NCBI GenBank assembly: GCA_035718045.1
Contig: DASTHV010000048.1
Span: forward strand, 1 to 7,029
Length of the DNA: 7,029 bases
Direction: 5' to 3'
Source: DASTHV01 sp035718045
GTDB lineage: Bacteria; Patescibacteriota; Saccharimonadia; Saccharimonadales; UBA10212
A model generated the notes under the pieces. It saw nothing but the letters and a program-made list of their open reading frames with translations, did not search any database and was not told where the DNA came from. Made by a program: the position numbers and the translations under genes. Every line of letters begins with the position of its first letter. Position 1 is the stretch's first letter. Below are positions 1-4,264 of this stretch, in pieces.

Positions 1-843
1 TATGACTTTGAAAAAGATTACCGCCAAAAAGTAGTCGACTATATGCTGGATGAATTTAAGGCCGGCCGCACGCCCAATCCCGACATCATGTGTAATCAAG
101 AGATCAAATTCAAGTTATTTTTAGACATGGCGACTCAAGACGGTGCGGATATGATCGCCACCGGCCACTACGCCAAAGTCAAAGACGGTAAGCTGCTGGT
201 GGCTAAGGACGACAATAAGGACCAGACATACTTTTTATATCGCGTTTCTGCCGTGGCGCTACGCCGGACGATTTTCCCATTAGGCGCATATACCAAGCCG
301 CAAGTCCGGGAGCTGGCTAAAAAGTTAGGCTTAGTGACGGCGGATAAAAAAGACAGCATGGGCATCTGTTTTGTGGGCAAGGTGGGAATCAAAGATTTTT
401 TGAAGCAATATGTCAATGAAGAACCGGGCAAAATAATTGATCAGACGAACAGGGATGTAGGCACGCACGACGGCGCCATATTCTACACTATCGGCCAGCG
501 CCACGGTCTGGAAGTCGGCGGCGGCCTGCCATTTTATGTGACAGGTAAAGATATGAAGAAAAACGAAGTTTATGTTACCACCGACTTGCAAGACGAGAAG
601 CTGTGGGGCAGGGAAGTGCGTTTAACCGATTTACACTGGATAAATGATCAGGCTAAAAATTCCAAAGAGCTAAAAGTACGAACCAGGCATCGTGCCAAAC
701 TAATTCCCGTGAAATTACTTAACATGTTAAGTAATTCGCAGTGCTCGGCCCAGCTGGACGAAGAAGTCCGTGCGCTGACTCCCGGCCAATCCGCGGTTTT
801 CTATGCGGGCGTCGAATGCCTGGGCGGCGGCATCGTTGTCTAG
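1..843 (+). CDS. mnmA: tRNA-specific 2-thiouridylase MnmA (3' part, 5' end outside window)
   Basis: MnmA is the cytoplasmic enzyme that uses ATP and a persulfide sulfur relay to make 2-thiouridine at wobble position 34 of Lys, Glu and Gln tRNAs. The reading frame is open from base 1, so 280 codons of a protein usually near 360 residues are visible; the N-terminal PP-loop (SGGVDSS) lies upstream. Numbering from base 1, the segment GRTPNPDIMCN holds the conserved Asp28 and Cys31 (Asp99/Cys102 in E. coli), GHYAK follows, and SMGICFVGK holds the second catalytic Cys123 (Cys199 in E. coli; bases 367-369). The central IGQRHGLEVGGG and the C-terminal LTPGQSAVFY and LGGG segments are typical of the beta-barrel end of the family. 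All catalytic residues in the visible part are intact and the gene ends at TAG. One oddity is a perfect 24-bp palindrome inside the coding sequence at 713-736, encoding the variable stretch KLLNMLSN. The next gene starts 23 nt downstream. Confidence 0.97.
   Translation, partial: YDFEKDYRQKVVDYMLDEFKAGRTPNPDIMCNQEIKFKLFLDMATQDGADMIATGHYAKVKDGKLLVAKDDNKDQTYFLYRVSAVALRRTIFPLGAYTKPQVRELAKKLGLVTADKKDSMGICFVGKVGIKDFLKQYVNEEPGKIIDQTNRDVGTHDGAIFYTIGQRHGLEVGGGLPFYVTGKDMKKNEVYVTTDLQDEKLWGREVRLTDLHWINDQAKNSKELKVRTRHRAKLIPVKLLNMLSNSQCSAQLDEEVRALTPGQSAVFYAGVECLGGGIVV
713..736. repeat. Perfect 24-bp palindrome inside mnmA
   Basis: The half-site AATTACTTAACA is followed immediately, with no spacer, by its exact reverse complement; symmetry breaks at 712/737 (A versus C). 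It is much more AT-rich than the surrounding coding DNA. In mRNA it could form a 10-bp stem with a CATG loop; as DNA it could be a site for a dimeric protein. It lies in frame in mnmA in a segment that is variable in the family, and about 110 bp upstream of the promoter proposed for the next gene. No T-run follows, so it does not look like an intrinsic terminator. Function is unknown. Confidence 0.9.
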
Positions 844-847
844 AATG

Positions 848-856
848 TGATATAAA
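848..856 (+). promoter_or_regulatory. Putative extended -10 promoter of the GGDEF-like gene
   Basis: TGATATAAA fits the extended -10 form TGN-TATAAT with one mismatch. It lies between the mnmA stop and the ATG at 867, with 10 nt separating box and start codon, so transcription would begin about 3-4 nt before the ATG. The only purine-rich piece before the start, AGG at 863-865, is one base from the ATG and too close to act as a Shine-Dalgarno site. I see no convincing -35. The same arrangement precedes alaS and the FtsA-like gene, which raises confidence. Confidence 0.5.
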
Positions 857-866
857 CAAACCAGGT

Positions 867-1562
867 ATGACCGAAAAATCAAAAGAATTTCCCAAAGCCA
901 CGCCCACTAATCACGGCCGATTCGAAGGCCCGGCATTGCCAGAAGATTTTGAAGCGGCCCAAAAAATGGATACCCAAGATATGGCGCAGGTTATTTACCA
1001 GGAACGCCAAACCAGACAGGCGTTGATTGAAAAAGAGGCCGATATTTATGACGACACAACCCTTGTCCTAAAGGCTCCCGTATTCAGAAGGGAAGCGGAC
1101 TATCGACTGGCGCAGTTAAATCCGACCGAGCGCCGTTCGATGCAGCCAAACTCCGCCATCGTGGGAAGCTTTGATGGTAAGGGCCTAAAAAAAGTGAACG
1201 ATACAAAAGGCCACGAAGCCGGAAATGAAATGCTCTTTAACATTGGCCGACTATTGGAGGCCGTAGCTCACGAAGACGATTTAGTTGGCAGGATGGCAGA
1301 GGGTAGCGACGAGTTTGGTATAGTTATTTTCTTCAGAAACGATTACGCCACCGCCGAGAAAGTGTTGAAAACACTTAATGAACGAATTTTACAGTTAGTT
1401 AAAGAAGCAGTTGCTCGTGGTGAAATAGCCGGGCTAAAATGGAAGCTAGTAATCTATTCGCCTGGCGATGACATACGGACGAGCCTACATCTGGCCGACC
1501 CCATACCAGACAGTGAAGGATTGATGGAGTGGCCGCCAAAAGAAGTGCTGCCTTCACGCTAG
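867..1562 (+). CDS. Small protein with degenerate GGDEF-like domain
   Basis: The product is 231 aa. Residues 1-90 are mostly polar and probably helical, with no membrane segment or signal peptide. Residues 97-160 resemble a diguanylate cyclase GGDEF domain: FDGKGLKKVNDTKGHEAGN matches the D-x-D-x-(F/L)-K-x-x-ND-x-x-GH-x-x-GD pattern, and GRMAEGSDEFGIVI matches the signature beta-hairpin. Key positions are altered. The GGDEF motif is EGSDEF with about two extra residues after Arg142, the third position of DxD is Lys105, and the GD aspartate is Asn120. The usual C-terminal block (AD-x-A-hydrophobic-x-x-x-K-x-x-G-R-N) is reduced to LHLADPIPDSEG. Cyclic di-GMP synthesis is therefore unlikely; nucleotide binding or a protein-interaction role is possible. 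The ATG at 867 is preferred because the in-frame ATG at 741 lies deep inside mnmA and the domain needs none of that extension. It is convergent with the minus-strand gene, 8 nt away, with no terminator between. Confidence 0.78.
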   Translation: MTEKSKEFPKATPTNHGRFEGPALPEDFEAAQKMDTQDMAQVIYQERQTRQALIEKEADIYDDTTLVLKAPVFRREADYRLAQLNPTERRSMQPNSAIVGSFDGKGLKKVNDTKGHEAGNEMLFNIGRLLEAVAHEDDLVGRMAEGSDEFGIVIFFRNDYATAEKVLKTLNERILQLVKEAVARGEIAGLKWKLVIYSPGDDIRTSLHLADPIPDSEGLMEWPPKEVLPSR

Positions 1563-1570
1563 ACAATAGA

Positions 1571-2020
1571 TTAGTCGGCGGCAATTTCTGTTGAGGGAAG
1601 TTCCGGAGTTTTCTTTAGCCGAATTATATCTTTGAAAATGGTACCGGCTCTTCTGGCAAGATCCACACGTGCCTCAATTCGGGGGTTGTGAAGCACACCC
1701 GACCTTTGCACTTCCTCATGAATCGCTTTTTTAATGTACTCAGCGGCGGAAAAATTACCCAGAGCTTGCTCAAACACAGCTAGGTCGCGCTGCGATAGTT
1801 CAAGTGGTTCTCCTGTGTGATTGTTGGCGTGTATAGCAATCCTTGCCAGTATTTCCGCGTACCCTATCCCGTCGTCAGTAAACCTTGTCTCGCCCGTGGT
1901 CGTATCGCAATCGCTGGAGGCAATAACTTGGATAGATTCCCGGCAGGCTTCAGTGACCGGACGGCGGTCGTCCTTATCAAAAATCGCTCTATAAACTTCG
2001 CCTTCCTGCTGAAGGTCCAT
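1571..2020 (-). CDS. Unrecognised 149-aa protein
   Basis: I do not recognise this protein. It is acidic to neutral, soluble, without signal peptide or membrane segment, and looks largely helical. The N-terminal half carries an Asp/Thr-rich stretch (SSDCDTTTGETRFTDDG, residues 35-51) with one of its two cysteines. Residues 74-135 form a run of probable helices ending in a basic KDIIRLKK. It is accepted as a real gene because the ATG at 2018-2020 is preceded at good spacing by TAGGAGA, because a promoter-like box lies just upstream, and because it fills the space between two clear genes without overlap. It is divergent from alaS (74 bp between starts) and convergent with the GGDEF-like gene. 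Adjacency to the degenerate GGDEF protein could mean a shared accessory function, but nothing in the sequence proves it. Confidence 0.75.
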   Translation of the reverse strand: MDLQQEGEVYRAIFDKDDRRPVTEACRESIQVIASSDCDTTTGETRFTDDGIGYAEILARIAIHANNHTGEPLELSQRDLAVFEQALGNFSAAEYIKKAIHEEVQRSGVLHNPRIEARVDLARRAGTIFKDIIRLKKTPELPSTEIAAD

Positions 2021-2023
2021 AAA

Positions 2024-2030
2024 TCTCCTA
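2024..2030 (-). promoter_or_regulatory. Shine-Dalgarno site of the minus-strand gene
   Basis: On the minus strand the start reads TAGGAGATTTATG, giving a strong AGGAG site with ordinary spacing to the ATG at 2020. It is the only clear Shine-Dalgarno sequence found among the starts in this window, and it fixes the start of the 149-aa gene. Confidence 0.8.
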
Positions 2031-2038
2031 TCTGCGGT

Positions 2039-2047
2039 ATTAAAACA
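2039..2047 (-). promoter_or_regulatory. Putative extended -10 promoter of the minus-strand gene
   Basis: On the minus strand TGTTTTAAT fits TGN plus TTTAAT (one mismatch to TATAAT). A weak -35 candidate, TTGCAT (2062-2067), lies 17 bp upstream but shares only three bases with the consensus. Transcription would begin near 2032, leaving a leader of roughly 12 nt that just contains the Shine-Dalgarno site. It faces away from the alaS promoter, so the two promoters share about 30 bp that include the 10-bp palindrome AATTTAAATT (2051-2060). Confidence 0.45.
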
Positions 2048-2078
2048 GTTAATTTAAATTTATGCAATAGCGATTCTC

Positions 2079-2087
2079 TGTTACAAT
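2079..2087 (+). promoter_or_regulatory. Putative extended -10 promoter of alaS (leaderless)
   Basis: TGTTACAAT fits TGN-TATAAT with one mismatch and ends only 7 nt before the alaS ATG at 2095. A normal start site 6-8 nt downstream of the box falls on or next to the A of the ATG, so the mRNA would be leaderless. That agrees with the absence of any Shine-Dalgarno sequence. CTGTT (2078-2082) and AACAG (2090-2094) form a short inverted repeat with a 7-bp spacer around the box, which could be an operator or chance. Confidence 0.55.
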
Positions 2088-2094
2088 TAAACAG

Positions 2095-4002
2095 ATGACG
2101 GCGCAGGAAATACGGAAAAAATATTTGGAGTTTTTTGAGGCGCGTGGGCACAAAGTGCTTCCGCGGGCTCTTTTGGTTCCCCAAGATGACCCCACTACTT
2201 TATTCACCGGCAGCGGCATGCAGCCGCTGGTACCGTATTTGCTGGGCCAGCCGCACTCTCAAGGCACGCGGTTAGTTGACAGCCAGACCTGCTTTAGGGC
2301 AGAGGATATGGATGAAGTCGGTGACAACCGCCATACCACCTTTTTTGAAATGCTGGGCAATTGGAGCCTGGGTGATTATTTCAAGGAAGATCAGCTTAGT
2401 TGGTTTTGGCAATTTTTGACCGAAGAGTTGAGGTTGGACCCTCAAAAACTTTACGTTAGTTGTTTTATTGGCGATGAAAAAACCGGCGTACCTAAAGACA
2501 CCGGGGCCGGCGAGATCTGGCGGAAATTATTCAGCCAGAATAGCATTGACGCTAAAGAAGTCGATTTGCCTGACGATGAAGGTAGTAAAAAAGGCATGCA
2601 AGCTGGCCGGATTTTTTATTATGATGCACGATATAACTGGTGGAGCCGTGAGGGCGAGCCGGCTCATATGCGCGACGGCGAGCCGGGCGGCCCAGATAGT
2701 GAAGTCTTTTATGATTTTGGCACGCCGCACGACGAAAAATTCGGCGCATACTGCCATCCTAACTGCGATTGCGGCCGGTTTTTGGAAATCGGCAACAGCG
2801 TGTTTATGACTTATCGCAAAACCGGCGGCAAATTTGTATCGCTCCCGAAACCGAACGTGGACTTTGGCGGCGGCTTAGAAAGAATCGCAGCGGCTAAAAA
2901 TGGCGATCCTGACATATTCCATATCAGTCTGCTCGAACCAGTTATTAAGGGGCTTGAGGAATTATCCGGCAAGAGCTACAAGCAAAACCAAACCAGTATG
3001 AGAGTAATCGCCGATCATTTACGAGCTGGCGTTTTTCTAGCGATTGACGGCGTGACTCCTAGCAATAAACAACAGGGATATGTACTGCGGCGTCTACTAC
3101 GTCGAGCGATTCGCTACGCCTTTGACCTTGGTATTGATCAAGATTTATGCGAAAAAGTCGCAAAAATAATAATTGATTTGTATAAGAATGACTTTCCGGA
3201 GGTCGCCCAACGCCAAAAAGAGGTCTTAGAAGCATTTGCTAAGGAAGAAAGAATCTTCCGTCAAACCCTCCGCAAAGGCCTTAAAGAATTTGAAAAAGCC
3301 ATCGAATTAAAGGGTGTGTTTAAGGAAATTGAAGGTTCTGAAAAGTATCGATTAAGCGGGGATTTGCTGTTTAGGTTGTACGATACTTATGGTTTCCCCG
3401 TAGAGTTGTCTAAAGAAGAGGCTATAAAGCTGGATATAAAGATAGCCGATGACGCCGATGAAAAGTTTGAGGCGCTAATGGCGCGACAGCGTCAAAAAAG
3501 TCAAACAGCCAGTGCCGGGATGTTCAAGGGCGGGCTGGCGGACCATTCTGAGCAGGTGATCAAATATCACACTGCCACTCATCTGATGTATCAAGCTCTT
3601 AAAAATATTTTAGGACCGCATGTCATCCAGCGGGGCAGCAATATTACATCCGAGCGGCTGCGTTTTGACTTTTCCCACCCGGAAAAGGTTACGCGAGAGC
3701 AATTAGACGAAATTGAAAGAATAGTTAACCAAAAAATTGAAGAGGATTTACCGGTCAGTTGGCAGGAAGAACCAACCAACGAGGCCTTAAGAACCGCTAG
3801 TGGCGCCTTTGGCGACAAGTATGGTGATAAAGTAAAAGTTTACACGATTGGCGACCCGACCAAACCTTTTAGTCGTGAAATCTGTGGCGGCCCGCACGTT
3901 GAGCATACTGGTGTGATCGGTGAAGGCGGCAAGAAGTTCAAAATCACCAAAGAAGAAGCTAGTAGCGCTGGCGTTCGAAGAATAAAAGCGGCTTTAGAGT
4001 AA
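2095..4002 (+). CDS. alaS: Alanyl-tRNA synthetase, short form lacking C-Ala domain
   Basis: The cytoplasmic class II enzyme attaches alanine to tRNA-Ala and hydrolyses mischarged Ser/Gly-tRNA-Ala. The 635-aa product has a complete catalytic core: MTAQEIRKKYLEFF at the N-terminus, LFTGSGMQP (36-44), the motif 2 region RHTTFFEMLGNWSLGDYF (79-96) and motif 3 GGGLERIAA (258-266). The tRNA-recognition part has TPSNKQQGYVLRRLLRR (Asn324 corresponds to the residue that reads G3:U70) and LYDTYGFP (428-435). The editing domain keeps its zinc ligands: HTATH (His492, His496) and CGGPH (Cys597, His601). It ends directly after the editing domain at SSAGVRRIKAALE, whereas usual bacterial enzymes continue to about 875 residues with a C-Ala (DHHA1-like) domain. 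The frame closes cleanly at TAA and nothing downstream resembles C-Ala, so this is a natural short form rather than a frameshift. GPD replaces the usual GPC near residue 200, and a Cys-rich CHPNCDC (220-226) precedes GRFLEIGNSVF. Confidence 0.97.
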   Translation: MTAQEIRKKYLEFFEARGHKVLPRALLVPQDDPTTLFTGSGMQPLVPYLLGQPHSQGTRLVDSQTCFRAEDMDEVGDNRHTTFFEMLGNWSLGDYFKEDQLSWFWQFLTEELRLDPQKLYVSCFIGDEKTGVPKDTGAGEIWRKLFSQNSIDAKEVDLPDDEGSKKGMQAGRIFYYDARYNWWSREGEPAHMRDGEPGGPDSEVFYDFGTPHDEKFGAYCHPNCDCGRFLEIGNSVFMTYRKTGGKFVSLPKPNVDFGGGLERIAAAKNGDPDIFHISLLEPVIKGLEELSGKSYKQNQTSMRVIADHLRAGVFLAIDGVTPSNKQQGYVLRRLLRRAIRYAFDLGIDQDLCEKVAKIIIDLYKNDFPEVAQRQKEVLEAFAKEERIFRQTLRKGLKEFEKAIELKGVFKEIEGSEKYRLSGDLLFRLYDTYGFPVELSKEEAIKLDIKIADDADEKFEALMARQRQKSQTASAGMFKGGLADHSEQVIKYHTATHLMYQALKNILGPHVIQRGSNITSERLRFDFSHPEKVTREQLDEIERIVNQKIEEDLPVSWQEEPTNEALRTASGAFGDKYGDKVKVYTIGDPTKPFSREICGGPHVEHTGVIGEGGKKFKITKEEASSAGVRRIKAALE

Positions 4003-4008
4003 GAGTAA

Positions 4009-4034
4009 GGGAAGGCGGCCGGAGCCGCCCTCCC
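4009..4034. terminator. Strong hairpin after alaS, terminator-like but without a T-run on the plus strand
   Basis: The arms GGGAAGGCGGC (4009-4019) and GCCGCCCTCCC (4024-4034) pair over 11 positions with one A-C mismatch and close on a CGGA loop, starting 6 nt after the alaS stop. On the plus strand the 3' side reads CACGATCAG, so there is no U-tract. On the minus strand the same hairpin is followed by TTACTCTTAC, only moderately T-rich. It may stop transcription from both sides, protect the alaS mRNA 3' end, or rely on a factor. Confidence 0.6.
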
Positions 4035-4039
4035 CACGA

Positions 4040-4237
4040 TCAGTCCTCCTCTCCGCCGGCGCTCATGGTGTGGCCCATTTGGGGCTGGTCACACCTCGCC
4101 GCCAGGGTCTCGAAGACCTCGATGATGAAGTAGTAGATGCTCGCGAACCTTAAGCTATTGGTTAGGCGAACGTGAAGAGGTAGTAATTCTAAGGCGCCGT
4201 GGCAGCTTGCGTCGCTGAAGAGCCAAGCGCGTAGCTG
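4040..4237 (-). other. Start-less open stretch with codon-like periodicity (possible gene remnant)
   Basis: On the minus strand 65 codons are open between TGA stops (upstream stop at 4238-4240, terminal TGA at 4040-4042), but no ATG, GTG or TTG lies in frame before residue 54. In the last 33 codons (4043-4141), 30 of 33 third positions are G or C against 31 of 66 first plus second positions, a strong three-base periodicity. The conceptual peptide contains SIYYFIIEVFETLAARCDQ and ends in SAGGEED. The plus strand read in register is also open over this stretch (to TAA at 4151-4153), also without an ATG, so strand is not certain. It could be the tail of a decayed or transferred GC-rich gene, a structured RNA, or chance. 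I do not recognise the peptide. Confidence 0.3.
4067..4095. other. Bulged hairpin in the alaS-FtsA intergenic region
   Basis: GGTGTG (4067-4072) pairs with CACACC (4090-4095), and inside it GCCC (4073-4076) pairs with GGGC (4082-4085) around the loop ATTTG. A 4-nt bulge TGGT separates the two stems on the 3' side, giving 10 base pairs in total. A smaller hairpin, GGTCT-CGA-AGACC, follows at 4106-4118. With the hairpin at 4009-4034 this makes the first half of the 260-bp gap strongly structured. I could not match it to tRNA, SRP RNA, tmRNA or RNase P RNA motifs. Confidence 0.45.
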
Positions 4238-4243
4238 TCAGCA

Positions 4244-4252
4244 TGTTATAAT
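4244..4252 (+). promoter_or_regulatory. Putative extended -10 promoter of the FtsA-like gene
   Basis: TGTTATAAT is a perfect TGN-TATAAT extended -10. It ends 10 nt before the ATG at 4263, so transcription should start around 4259-4260, leaving a leader of about 3-4 nt with no room for a Shine-Dalgarno site. No -35 is evident at the usual distance. This promoter would also drive the coupled downstream gene. Confidence 0.65.
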
Positions 4253-4264
4253 CAATCTGATTAT
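4248..4264. repeat. 7-bp inverted repeat from the -10 box to the start codon
   Basis: ATAATCA (4248-4254) and TGATTAT (4258-4264) are exact inverted repeats separated by ATC. The left arm covers most of the -10 box and the right arm reaches into the ATG. It could be a repressor operator that blocks RNA polymerase, or chance in an AT-rich patch. Confidence 0.4.

Noticed and set aside
713..736. Palindrome as an intrinsic transcription terminator of mnmA
   Set aside because: It lies about 100 bp before the stop codon, has an AT-rich stem and is not followed by a T-run.
741..866. Upstream in-frame ATG at 741 that would extend the GGDEF-like protein by 42 residues
   Set aside because: This part lies wholly inside the conserved C-terminal coding region of mnmA (LTPGQSAVFY, LGGG) in another frame, and a promoter-like box just before 867 fits the shorter start.
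2468..2809. 113-codon plus-strand frame and minus-strand frames inside alaS
   Set aside because: They overlap the conserved catalytic core of alaS in other frames and show no domain or start signal.
4065..4133. 22-codon plus-strand ORF starting at ATG 4065 in the intergenic region
   Set aside because: There is no ribosome-binding site or promoter, the Trp-rich peptide is implausible, and its ATG and neighbouring bases overlap the 4067-4095 hairpin.
4003..4262. Known structural RNA (tRNA, SRP RNA, tmRNA, RNase P RNA) in the alaS-FtsA gap
   Set aside because: I looked for a TTCRA T-loop with cloverleaf arms, the SRP GGAA/AGCA core, the tmRNA ends and tag, and RNase P conserved blocks. None is present on either strand, although the region is structured.
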